Below are positions 43,768 to 54,239 of a stretch of 64,000 nt of DNA, one piece after another. The position numbers and the translations under genes were made by a program. Under the pieces are notes generated by a model, which saw nothing but the letters and a program-made list of their open reading frames with translations, searched no databases and had not been told where the DNA came from. Source of the DNA: Limnephilus marmoratus (taxonomy: Eukaryota; Arthropoda; Insecta; Trichoptera; Limnephilidae); the NCBI GenBank assembly GCA_917880885.1, contig OU862928.1, positions 42,520,962 through 42,584,961 of the forward strand, written 5' to 3'. Position 1 is the stretch's first letter, and every line of letters begins with the position of its first letter.

Positions 43768-45219
43768 CATAGGTTCTCAACGTGGGCTATAACTCCCCCT
43801 TGTAGGCGTTTCAGACTTTCAAAAGGGCGGTAGAAGACCCAGAGAAAATTAGGGAAGTTGAGATGGTATAGTGTGGGTGTGGGCAGGTGAAATAAATATG
43901 GTCTAAAAATGACAAAATAAACAATCTAACCACGTATTAACGTGTATTATTATTATTGCGAAATGACACTAGGGGCCGTCTGTTTCAACAGAAAGTTAAA
44001 TCGTGTCCTAAAGTTAAATTTTAACTGTCAGTTAAAGTAACGAGGACGTTAAATAGGACCGCGCGCTGTTTCAAGTGTATTTTCGCCAAAGTAATAGTTG
44101 ACAGTGTGGCCAGTCTAAAAAGCAGAATATTCCTCGGAATTATATGACAAAATGCATCGAAATATTTTTTGACGCGGCAACACCGTAAACTAAATCAGAA
44201 CAACTGTCAAAATATCCGGTTGTATTTTGTTTCACGTCGTAGAATCTGATGGCTTTGTTCCGACAAAATTATTTATATGAATATTTACAAATAAATGACG
44301 ACCTATTATAATACATATAATATACAATATGAATATGGTTTACTTTCCAGTAGTTGTGAAATCTCCTTGAATTTGAAGTGTGACATATTTTACGAGATCT
44401 TCAATTTATTTATGGTATCGAAAACATTTGAAAACATACATTATAGTTTTTTTTAAATCCGTTTGAGTATTACATTAAACGTAAGTAGCGTACCAACTAT
44501 ACTAGCGATATTAATTTGTTTTATAAATGCAACTTCACTCGCTAATGTCGATATACGAAACGAGTCCTACTACTCATGTTATATTTTTGTAATGTTTATG
44601 ATACAACAGGTATATTGATTTGAAGAACTTGTAAAATTTGCGATACATCCATTATTAAAGCTTGTCTTTAAAAGGTAACGCTAAATATGTCAATATCAGA
44701 ATTGATCCTGTTCAACAGCAAGATTTTTTCGACATGCGGTGCCGCGCCAAAAATTCGAGATCATCCCAGATAACTATATTTGACGCCGGGACGAAATGTT
44801 TTGGTTTTCGCTGCAAGACATTGGATGAGGAATTCATCTTCATTATCATCCTCTTCTATAATATTTATCATGATTACTGATTAGTACATTAGTAATCAAT
44901 GTTGAAGCACCCATTTCCATACATTACTTCGACCCAGAACTGTCAAATATGCCAATATGGCGGAGTAACTCTAGAGTAACTATGCCTTTTCGGAAAGTTA
45001 GTACAAAAGTTAAAAGTAACGTAAAACAATCAGTCAAATTGATTGAAAAACGCATTTTGCTGAAATTTAACTATTGTAAAGGCGTTTTGTTTTACTTTTA
45101 CTTTAACGAGCGTTGAAACAGACGGCCCTAGGTATATCATGAATACAAGACGGAAAGAGGTGCTAGAAAAAAAATATTCTCAAAGTGGGTGGTGGGCAAA
45201 ATAAAGTTGAGAATCTATG
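43768..45219. mobile_element. hAT-like non-autonomous element carrying a nested element
   Basis: The ends read CATAGGTTCTCAACGTGGG and, reversed from the right, CATAGATTCTCAACTTTA. GGTTCTCAAC ends are familiar from hAT MITEs. Flanking octamers TCATAAAG and ATTTAAAG match at only 5 of 8, so the TSD is weak. Without the nested element it is about 290 bp. Confidence 0.55.
43973..45128. mobile_element. Harbinger-like 1156-bp element nested in the hAT-like one
   Basis: Perfect 17-bp inverted ends GGGCCGTCTGTTTCAAC, flanked by TAG on both sides (43970-43972, 45129-45131). GGGCC ends plus a 3-bp TSD point to PIF/Harbinger, though the usual TSD is TTA/TAA. Subterminal TTAAA-rich motifs occur at both ends. 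The only frame (44662-44880, 72 aa) has no domain I recognise, so it is non-autonomous. Confidence 0.7.
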
Positions 45220-45325
45220 ATTTAAAGAGTCAGAATGAAAGAAAGGTATGTATGAATATGACTGACGCAAGGATGTGTGCCAAGACCAAGTTGTTTAATG
45301 TATTTATTATTATTAAAAATTCTTC

Positions 45326-45535
45326 ATTATCAACTTTGGTCTCCGGCCGTCCACGGGGCTTGTTCTGCAGATCGAAATTAACAGAACGAAAACGTTGGAA
45401 CCAAAAACGCACTGTGTTTTCTTTTGCGGCACCGTCGCCGTACACATCGTTAATCTTTTGAGCCGTTTCTACGGCACTGGTGCCACGGTGGAACTCGTAC
45501 TCGTAAATAACGCGATATTTCAAGTTTTCCATTTT
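45326..45535 (-). pseudogene. SETMAR-type mariner transposase, N-terminal helix-turn-helix only
   Basis: The minus frame reads MENLKYRVIYEYEFHRGTS, then VYGDGAAKENTVRFWFQRFR and NKPRGRPETKVDNEE. This is the first DNA-binding domain of SETMAR-like mariner transposases. The homology ends there; the catalytic domain is gone. A different mariner lineage from the one at 29.1 kb. Confidence 0.85.
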
Positions 45536-45550
45536 GTAAACTAAGTGACG

Positions 45551-46481
45551 CAAAGAAAAAAAACAATTAAGGAAAAAACAAATGAATTATAATTTTCGAA
45601 ACACAAATACATGAGTAAATAGCTGTATAAATTTGAATTTGGAATTCCTAACCAAAGAGAAGATATTTGAGATCATAGTTGCCAGTACGGCAAAATGCCA
45701 ATTTCATATATAAGGACCTAATATATAAATCAACATTCCTACATAGATATCATCATCTGATACCTTTTTGTCGATTAAAACTATCAAACAAATTGATTTA
45801 GGATTCTAAACATGCCTGCAAAACTCGAACCTTTATTAAATACACAATTTGATTGTATTGATATAACATACTGAACACAAACATTACAATTTACAAGTAA
45901 ACTGCCTTGTACTTCATGATTAGTTTCTTAGAACAGGAACCTCTTAGTTAGAAACTAATGCTGACTGGGTCATAATTGCATTCACACCTGTATTGCAACT
46001 TACCCTGGACGTACATTGTACATCATATTATTGCTATATATACCACTGTGCACATATATTGTATCCAATCTCTACATTATTTGGTTTCTGTGACCGAGAT
46101 CTAAAATAATGAAATAAAAATTAGGACCATTCATAATAGAGCCAGTCTAATAATTATATGAGTCCGTTTGTGAAATTTTAATTAAATGTTTCTTCTTCAA
46201 TTTTCTAATATTTTGTAGTGACAGGTGTATCACGGTCGCCCATGGCTTTTCACGATTCGCAACCATTCAGTTTAGTGTTGTAAACAACCTGGCGGTCGCT
46301 AATTTTATTGTGCAAACATTTAAAACTAATATTTAGATAAAAATCAGTTATTAATATCTAGTCAGCCATTTCATATCTTGAAAGCAGCAGACTGGTACGA
46401 CGCCGACGCTACTACTGGGCCCAGTTTGATGGCGAAGTTAATGTCACCCGAGGTCGCCAACACTAGCTTTTAACACTTCCT
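45551..46481. other. Unassigned
   Basis: No repeat or frame recognised; may be single-copy. Confidence 0.4.
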
Positions 46482-46958
46482 GATTGCAAATACTCAGCAT
46501 TCTCGAGGTAAACAAAACTTGCAAATATTCAGCGTTCCCGAGGTAAACACAGACTGCTAATATTCAACATTCCCGGGGTAAACAATGACTGCAAATACTC
46601 AGCATTTTTAAACAAAGACTGCACATACTCAGCATTCCCGAGGTAAACAAAAGTTGCAAACACTGCAAATATTCAGCATTCTCAGGGTAAACAAAGACTG
46701 CAAATATTAAGCACTACCGAGGTAAACAAAGGCTACAAATACTCTGTGTTCCCGAGGTAAACAAATACTCAACAAACCTCAGCATTTCCGAGGTAAACAT
46801 ACAATGCAAATACTCAATATTCCCGAGGTAAATAAAGACTGAAAATACTTAGTATTTTTCTGAAGTAAACAGAGATTGCAAATACTCAGCATTATAGAAG
46901 TAAACAAATGCTGCAAATACTCTGAATTGCCGAGGTAAACCAAATCTGCAAATACTGT
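46482..46958 (+). repeat. Minisatellite, ~13 units of ~36 bp
   Basis: The unit is built of TGCAAATACTCAGCATTC followed by CCGAGGTAAACAAAGAC. Units differ by substitutions and indels (some shortened, as at 46605). The divergence shows an old array. Confidence 0.85.
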
Positions 46959-47406
46959 AAAAGCTGTTAGATTGAAACTACAGAATTTTTGATTGATCCT
47001 ATTTCCAACTGATCCACTCCACTATGCATTAAATACTTCACGAAAGATGTGCGATAAATCAGTGCTCTCCGTGCAATGAACGCGACCAATCTACAAGCAC
47101 TGTTTATCTCATATCGTGGACCAAAATATAGCTGCTATAGGTGAATACGAGTGTTGAAACAGCGAATTGCAGGCGGCTCTTGAAGTAAATTTCCATTAAA
47201 ACTCTCGGAACAAGAACCAAATGCAAAGATTTACTCAGAACTTCCTAATACCAAAAGCAAACAAAACTATCTACCGAAAAGCCTTTTGTGTGCTTATCTT
47301 GCCTTAAGGTGTTTCATAATTAACCCCAAAGAGTTGTAAGGGAAAATTAGATACAAGGTTTATTTGGCGCAAACAAGATGTTGGTTATTTGATTTTTTTT
47401 ATTAAT
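46959..47406. other. Unassigned
   Basis: No recognised element. Confidence 0.4.
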
Positions 47407-48416
47407 TGAAGTAAAACTTCTTTACGCACGGTCGACTTGGAGGGTAAGCTAAGTAAATGCGTTACGAAAAAGTGTGATGCGAATGGTAACCGATGTGAAC
47501 GGTGATCGACGCGAACGGTGATCGAGGGAGGCGAACTGTCGGGCCTTTATGCACGCATGACTTTGGGAGTGGGAAGGATGGGGATGGGGATGGGGATGGG
47601 GATGGGGATGGGGATGGGGATGGGGATGGGGATGGGGATGGGGATGGGGATGGGGATGGGGATGGGGATGGGGATGGGGATGGGGATGGGGATGGGGATG
47701 GGGATGGGGATGGGGAGGGGGATGGGGATGGGGATGGGGATGGGGATGGGGATGGGGATGGGGATGGGGATGGGGATGGGGATGGGGATGGGGATGGGGA
47801 TGGGGATGGGGATGGGGATGGGGATGGGGATGGGGATGGGGATGGGGATGGGGATGGGGATGGGGATGGGGATGGGGATGGGGATGGGGATGGGGATGGG
47901 GATGGGGATGGGGATGGGGATGGGGATGGGGATGGGGATGGGGATGGGGATGGGGATGGGGATGGGGATGGGGATGGGGATGGGGATGGGGATGGGGATG
48001 GGGATGGGGATGGGGATGGGGATGGGGATGGGGATGGGGATGGGGATGGGGATGGGGATGGGGATGGGGATGGGGATGGGGATGGGGATGGGGATGGGGA
48101 TGGGGATGGGGATGGGGATGGGGATGGGGATGGGGATGGGGATGGGGATGGGGATGGGGATGGGGATGGGGATGGGGATGGGGATGGGGATGGGGATGGG
48201 GATGGGGATGGGGATGGGGATGGGGATGGGGATGGGGATGGGGATGGGGATGGGGATGGGGATGGGGATGGGGATGGGGATGGGGATGGGGATGGGGATG
48301 GGGATGGGGATGGGGATGGGGATGGGGATGGGGATGGGGATGGGGATGGGGATGGGGATGAAGGATAAGGAGAGTAAGGATAAGAGGGAGACATAAGTTA
48401 GTGAAGTTTTACTTCA
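47407..48416. mobile_element. Possible inverted-repeat element enclosing the GGGGAT array
   Basis: TGAAGTAAAACTTC at 47407-47420 is perfectly inverted at 48403-48416. The motif is itself near-palindromic, and no TSD is seen, so the element call is tentative. Just inside the left end, GAACGGTGATCGA occurs twice. Confidence 0.4.
47577..48360 (+). repeat. (GGGGAT)n hexamer array, ~130 units
   Basis: Every unit is GGGGAT except one GGGGAG near 47712-47718. G4 tracts every six bases on the plus strand should favour G-quadruplexes. All reading frames stay open and would give Gly-Asp, Gly-Met or Gly-Trp on plus and Ser-Pro, Ile-Pro or Pro-His on minus. The 310-, 288- and 292-codon frames here are therefore by-products. 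Not a known insect telomere repeat (TTAGG). Confidence 0.95.
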
Positions 48417-48887
48417 GTCATGCGGCCTAAAGCACACTCATTTTTTAGTTTTCAATTTCCTACGACCTTGGATCAATGTCCAAAAAAATAGTTTATCCGG
48501 TGAAATGATTGTTAAATCTTAACTTAATTAATTAATTATTTAGTTGCGCGAGCATTTTAACGCAAATCTACAGTGGTTTTATTCTGAAATTGATGAAATT
48601 TTGTATACTAGACCTTAAAAATAAGTGCAAATTTCTAAAAATCACCCATCATCTTTTCCCACCCCTTAAATCAGAATTATGATTCTTTTTGACGAAATTT
48701 GGCACACACATTTAAAATAAGAGAAAAAATAGGTGAATACCGCATCAGCGTCCCAACTGCTCCCAACCGCCTTGAGTCAGTGAGATTATGGCATCCGAAA
48801 TTGGGGTATTTTGTGAGGCTGAAGATGGTGGAGAGGGGTGTCGCTGGCTGTTCAAATCTGGTCACTAAACACGGCTAAAACCATTTT

Positions 48888-49130
48888 TTTTTATTTTTTG
48901 TTACTGAAAATTTTTGAAACAATACATAAAATAATGAAAAGTAAATAATAAATATATGAACAAAAAAATCCCAAGATGCCTGTGCGCGGGTATAATATTG
49001 ATTTTTTACTTTTATTTTTTATTTCTATGGTTAAAGTGAAGATTTTAAGCATATATGGATTTAAAAAGAGTACCTATCTGAATAAATGCAAGTAAAAACT
49101 ACAGTCTGCACTGTTATTATCGCATTTGCG
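48888..49130 (-). mobile_element. 243-bp poly-A insertion in SINE B
   Basis: CATTTT (48882-48887, 49131-49136) flanks it. The left edge is T-rich, i.e. a poly-A tail on the minus strand, so it is probably a retroposed short element. It has no match elsewhere in the window. Confidence 0.6.
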
Positions 49131-49223
49131 CATTTTAAGCAACGTTTCAATTCTGAATGGTGGTCTTACGTAGTGGACGATACTGAGAGTATCTTCCACT
49201 ACGTAACGTGCCCCAAATACACC

Positions 49224-49663
49224 GGAGGCGTCTACTAATATCTACAGGAATTCCAAAAACTGAAAAAATCGAACAAATATCTATGAGAAGGAAAGTGTTG
49301 ACGAATATCTACAGCTCAAACTGTTGACGAATATCTATGAGAACCAAAGTGTTGACGAATATCTACAGCACTGGCAGAGGTTGGATTTGCAATTATATAT
49401 AGCATATTGGAATAACGTAATATTGCGTATGCAGTTTAAAAAACTTAATTTATATAAGTATGTATGTAAAAATCCCTAATATCGGACTATTGGACACATT
49501 TAGCTGATTAATCCAACCTACGCTCTGTAGATATTAGTCAACACTCTGAAGTTGTAGATATTAGTTCAACATATGAGCTAAGTTTTAAGATTTTCACGGC
49601 CAAAAGCATATGAGCTGTAGATATTCGTCCGACATACAGGCTGTATATAATAGTATCTGGAGT
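49224..49663. mobile_element. Foldback/MULE-like element in SINE B, 10-bp TSD
   Basis: The TSD is CAAATACACC (49214-49223, 49664-49673). The left side carries three or four copies of GTTGACGAATATCTACAG-type repeats; the right side carries inverted copies (CTGTAGATATTAGTCAAC). No frame. A long TSD with inverted, internally repeated ends recalls foldback or Mutator-like MITEs. Confidence 0.7.
49580..49606 (-). mobile_element. 27-bp PLE-tail insertion with 10-bp TSD
   Basis: GATTTTCACGGCCAAAA equals the terminal part of PLE family C (compare 32530-32546). CATATGAGCT flanks it on both sides (49570-49579, 49607-49616). It looks like an insertion 5'-truncated to almost nothing. Confidence 0.7.
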
Positions 49664-49815
49664 CAAATACACCTTATAGGTATTATATATTTTAAATTCT
49701 TAAATCGTGAAATAACACATATTAATCAAATAAAATTTACTCGCACATCCCGGAATTTGAACCCGTGAACTTCGGATAGTCGAGAGTCTTACCCCTCGAC
49801 CACGGAGGCCCACAT

Positions 49816-50325
49816 CGGATTTCGAAAAACTCTGCGTGCTCTTGCGCGGGTAACGCCGGGGACTTCTGCTAGTATTAACACCAAAAATCAAATAAAAAAA
49901 AAATACTTGACCTTAAAAACTATTATTCATTAATAATCAAAAATTAAATAACTTAAGATTCTATGATTTTAAACTTTTGTTCATCGAGACACTGAATTAA
50001 AATATATTTTTCTTACTTTTTGATTAAATTACCGAAATGCGAATAAAATTCCTTAGTGTATTTGGGAAAACATCTCCACAACCTACGCAAACCAGAAATT
50101 TTACCAATAACTCGTTTAACGTTTTTTTCTCAGTTTTGTCGTAAATTATTCTAAAAACACGAAGTTAATAATTTAATAACACATAATACTTGTCGTAAAT
50201 ATTTTTTTAAAGATTAATTTACGGTGAAATTACGAAAAACGATTTTTAAACATTGCTATTGTAAATAAACAATTTTGTGGATACTTTACGATTGGCGCGT
50301 AGCGTCGATACCCAGACTAACGAAC
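49816..50325. other. Unassigned
   Basis: AT-rich; no element recognised. Confidence 0.4.
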
Positions 50326-50338
50326 ATGACTGTAGATA

Positions 50339-50795
50339 TTTTTGTTATTTGTTTTTGGGGTGTTATGCCGTGTTGCACTACCTTCTTTCTCGAACAGGCT
50401 ATTTTGGAACCGGTTCCCACTCCTTGCCTATCTCCGTTACTTTATACCAGTGGCTAGCAATCACTGGAGGGCAGTGGATTCGAGGAACAGTTTTTTGGAA
50501 CCATTTCTTATTGTAGCACGCCTGATTACGGAGGCAATTGAAATCTACAACCATTTTGAAGTATACTTTAATACCAGCTCGGAGTGTAGTGGAGCTAGCA
50601 ACACCGTATCCCTTCAAGTAAATAGGCGCACATTTCACCTCTAACAATTACACATCTGCCGGATCTGCCCTGATGATGGACACAACAACGCTGTCTGAAA
50701 CTTTGGCTAAAGAAGGAGGTCGCGCAACACGGCATAGCACCCCAAAAACAAATATCGAAAATACTTTTGACCGTGAAAATCTAAAAACGTATATT
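50339..50795 (+). mobile_element. PLE family C, short copy C3
   Basis: TSD ATGACTGTAGATA (50326-50338, 50796-50808). It has an inverted terminal piece at 50341-50390, an unrelated or scrambled stretch to 50515, GIY-YIG remnant LITEAIEIYNHFEV (50518-50560), hammerhead-like motif at 50667-50707 and tail with GACCGTGAAAATCTAAAAA. It is more decayed than C1 and C2. Confidence 0.8.
50667..50707 (+). ncRNA. Degenerate hammerhead-like motif of PLE C3
   Basis: GCC, CTGATGA, T, GGACA/TGTCT, GAA, ACTTT, GGC. The stem II base is a wobble pair and the stem III palindrome is broken, so activity is unlikely. Confidence 0.45.
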
Positions 50796-50808
50796 ATGAC
50801 TGTAGATA

Positions 50809-51185
50809 ATTCGAAGAAAGAAGTAAAACTTCCCCTTCTCTTCCAAGACTTCGAGCATCGTCTGCGGTTGGGCCGATAGCTATACGCATTCTCATTGGGA
50901 CCGCCTGGTTGTCTATGGTTGTCTATCCTGGTTTCTCTGGCTTTTCTTTTTATATGTTTTATTTTCTTTCCGCTATTATAGTAATTACTTACATGTAACA
51001 TAATCATATAACTGTTTTTTCCTCATTACTTATTTTATTTACAGAAGGTTTCTTCGACTGGTCATAGCCGTTATTTTTCTTTTTCTTTTACTAACACTGT
51101 TGTCTCTTTTTGATGTTAACTATTTCAGAAGAATTATTCCACGGGTTGCTCCTTCTATTTATCTTTTGTATAATGTTAATGTAAG
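50809..51185. other. Unassigned
   Basis: T-rich; no recognised element. Confidence 0.4.
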
Positions 51186-51325
51186 TACTTGCATACTGCT
51201 TACTAACCCCGTATGCATGGACATTGGAGGGTCTAGAGTCGTTCAAATAAATGTAGCTTCGTTCAAAAAAAAAGTAGAGTCTTGACGTGTGCGGTGAAGC
51301 AGGAAACCATATGTTTCCTTATAAC
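51186..51325 (+). repeat. Family D 3' fragment D4
   Basis: AGTACTTGCATACTGCTTAC to the tail. The hairpin reads GGAAAC-CATAT-GTTTCC (51302-51317), with both arms changed relative to D1-D3. Confidence 0.7.
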
Positions 51326-51419
51326 GCCGTTTGAAAAATGGTGGGATCCCCTCCAATGACTGCAGATAATCTACACACTACAAGAAATAGGTACGTGCGA
51401 GCAAAACGTGAAAAATCCG

Positions 51420-52045
51420 TGCTCAATCCGTGGCAGATGCTTCTGCCTCCTTACTGTGTGGCGGGCTAGATTTGGTGAAATCAGTTGAGGGTTACCTTTT
51501 TACCTCACCATCAGGGTATCCTTAAAGGATTTATCAATGAGAGAGAACGGTTCTCATCGAATATATTAAGCGCAGTTCTTTGTTCATTGGCGATCTACAG
51601 TCCTACGATTTGGGAGGCGGATACCATTTATTTGATAACCAACATCTCTGCCATAGGTCACCTCAAGTGGTTCGCTACGTTTGGTGACTTAGCAGGGGTG
51701 CCCGGGTCCAAGGGATGAGGTTTGTCTAGGTCTTGGCAGCCAATGCGTTTGACCATCCACTACGTGGCGGACCGGATCGGGACGGATTGGTTGAGAGAGA
51801 CCTAGATCTTTCCAGCCGATCTCTCGGACCCTTGCCGTGCACCGCAGTGTGAGAGATGGACTCATACGTCCGTCATTTCTAGATACCTCCAGACTCCTAT
51901 CCACCTGTCATACCTTTTTCCTTTCCAGAATTTTCTGTCCTTTATTTCCTAAAAAGAAACTCCACAGCATTTTGAAAGAGGACATATACCCTGAAGGAAT
52001 TTTTTTCTCAGGGTCTCCTGTGTGAAGCTAATGCAAACAAAAAAT
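51420..52045 (+). repeat. Family A copies A12a and A12
   Basis: A middle fragment (51420-51510, TGTGTGGCGGGCTAGATTTG) is followed after unrelated sequence by a nearly complete copy (51612-52045). The hairpin stem is damaged (CCCTGAAGG against CTCAGGG). Confidence 0.75.
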
Positions 52046-52809
52046 AGCCCCTAAAACCAATACAACCACAAAGAAATGTTATAATTTGGCATTTCTACTT
52101 TTCCACCAGACAGTACTACTGTCGGGAATGAGAAGTTGACTAAGAAATGGAACAAGATTCTGTAAATATTGGTTGGTAGGTTGACTCAGAGGTAGTATTG
52201 ATCTCGATAACGAAGCCTCCGCGACGAACCGAGCAAAGCAATTAAAGGGGGTGGGCAGGACCGGCAGGGCTCCGGCATTAATGATTCTAATTGTTTTTTA
52301 TTCAATAAATCGACGGATTAGGTTGTCACTCAGAATTCAACTAAAAAAATTACAATTTGCGACAAAGAAACATAAATCTTTAGTCATTACCATATCTAGG
52401 TACCACGTGACAGAATATACATTTTTAGGACAGAATTTTTGAAGTGACATTTCTTTAGCCCAGTTGTGATTTGAAATTAGTATGAAACGGAAGTGCGTCA
52501 ATAAAATTTATTATTTTAGTGGCGCACTTACGTATCTAATATGATACGGTAAATTCACGACTCCGCGCGAGCCTCCGATAGCGGAGCAGCGTAAAGCGCC
52601 TGATAAATCTCAGCGGCCAGAGAAACATCCAGCCAAAGGACGTTCGAATCCTACGAAATACAAAAAAATGAAACATTTTTATTTTTGTAAAATCAATATC
52701 CAATCTTCAAACCACTTTAAAATAAGCAGGCAAAATAAAAGAAAGCCGCATTTAGCGACTTTCTAGTTTCACTTCTAAAGCGTGTGAATTGTACACTCTT
52801 ATTTATTTT
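52046..52809. other. Unassigned, one B-box-like site
   Basis: CGTTCGAATCCTACG near 52640 resembles a pol III B-box, but no matching A-box arm was found. Otherwise nothing. Confidence 0.3.
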
Positions 52810-52960
52810 TTACATTAGCTCCACACAGGAAGCCCTGAGCAAAATAATTTCCCTCAGTGCCTATTTCATCTTTCGGGATGCTTTTTAGAGGTTCTTTTTA
52901 GGAAGGGAAGGAGAGGTAGTTCTGGCAAGGTAAAAGGTATGAGCGGTGGGTCATACCTTT
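52810..52960 (-). repeat. Family A 3' end, copy A13
   Basis: ATTAGCTCCACACAGGAAGC, hairpin AGCCCTGAG against CTCAGTGCC, then the C/T-rich part inverted. Confidence 0.75.
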
Positions 52961-52964
52961 TCAT

Positions 52965-53490
52965 TCAGTCCCGGAACATTCAGTTTTCAAACAGCTCGCG
53001 TGCAACTATTGCAATTTTTTTATACAAATTTCATAATGCCAGAGCTCACCAGTTTATATAGAAATCTTCGCGGGCATGCTCACAACAACTCACCAAAGTT
53101 ACATCGCAATCAGATGAACGGTTTAGCAATGCATAATTTTATGACAACAGAGGTCACTATTATACATCGTGGGCATGCACACTTGCACACATCAAATCCC
53201 CAAAGTTTTATCGCAATCTGATGAATGGTGACCAACGCATAATTTCATGATGCCAGAGCTCACTATTGTATACAGAAACCATCGCGGGCAAGCGCACATC
53301 AAATCCCCAAAGTTTCATCGCAACCGGATGAGTGGTTAGCAATGCATAATTTCATGACACTAGTGCTCACCATTGTAAACTGTAACCATCGCAGGCATGC
53401 GTACATCAAATTCCCAAAGTTTCATCGCAATCGGATGAATGGTTTATCAACGCGTAGGCATCTCATATATGTCCCCAAGCAAACGTATTT
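52965..53490 (+). repeat. Family E copy E3, tandem array
   Basis: About four units of roughly 120 bp, each with CATAATTTCATGATGCCAGA, GCTCACCATTGTA, CATCGCGGGCATGCGCACAT and CCCCAAAGTTTCATCGCAAT. E1 and E2 have only one unit-like segment. Confidence 0.75.
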
Positions 53491-53509
53491 TGATTTTTTT
53501 ATATAAGTA

Positions 53510-53800
53510 CTAGCAGACCCGGACACACGTTGCTGTGGCTAACGAAACCTTTACAACCAACGCCATCTGTTAAATCAAATCCACGCTGCCCGCTGTCCGC
53601 TGCCGTTTAGCCAGATATAGTATGTATTTCAATCAATTTACACAAAACCTTGACAAATTATATACCTGAAAACCTTCCTCGTGAATCACTCTATCTATTG
53701 GTGAAAACCGCCTGAAAATCCGTTGCGTAGTTTAAAAGATCTAAGCGAACATACAGCGTGAGCGACTTCATTTTATACATAGTAAAGATAAAGATATAGT
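53510..53800 (+). repeat. RTE-type 3' fragment
   Basis: Starts ACTAGCAGACCCGGACACAC, ends GAGCGACTTCATTTTATACA. The 3' half matches 10308-10400. A 3' tail shared by RTE LINEs and their SINEs in many insects. Confidence 0.6.
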
Positions 53801-54239
53801 TATAAAATTATTTTATCTGCGTCATTTCGGCTCCCAAAAAGTTACTGGATAATAATTTAATTATAACAAACTCGTGCAAATACGGCACTGTAATTATACA
53901 TTTTGAGTTATTTGAGCGGTAAAACTCTTGTATTTTAGTTACGTCGAAATCTCAAAGTTGTAAAATATTAATTATCCCGTTTTGTCAGTGTTTACCGAGG
54001 AATCGGCCACAAATTGAAGAAGTTTGGGTCACGCGCCCCCACGTTACGCCCCTGCGTATTTCTGCCCTCCGCTTTTAAATAGCGTACGACGCCACTGGTA
54101 AAATGAAGACTTGTTTCTTCTTCTTAACTACAGACGTGTGCAGATTATTAGATTCAAATGATTTTTTTTTTTTCAAAATTTTAATAATAAGTTTTGGATG
54201 ATTTGTAAAGCGCGGTTTTTGTAATATATATAAAAAAAA
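53801..54239. other. Unassigned
   Basis: No recognised element; short A and T runs around 54160-54240. Confidence 0.4.

Larger units (their letters stand above)
48730..49815 (-). mobile_element. SINE B copy with two nested insertions
   Basis: The SINE B 3' part is at 48730-48887, the middle at 49131-49223 and the tRNA-like head at 49664-49815 (GACCTCCG-type start, ACGGGTTCAAATTCC B-box on minus). Removing 48888-49130 and 49224-49663 with one TSD each restores the order seen at 55.9 kb. Confidence 0.8.

Noticed and set aside
44662..44880. 72-aa frame as a Harbinger transposase
   Set aside because: No DDE or helix-turn-helix motif; too short.
46482..46958. CRISPR-like appearance of regularly spaced repeats
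   Set aside because: The units are contiguous and diverged with no unique spacers, and the context is eukaryotic.
47462..48396. Three open frames of about 290-310 codons
   Set aside because: They are pure products of the GGGGAT array and contain only dipeptide repeats; a hexamer cannot create stops in any frame here.
52560..52660. tRNA gene near a B-box-like site
   Set aside because: No cloverleaf could be drawn and the A-box side does not pair.
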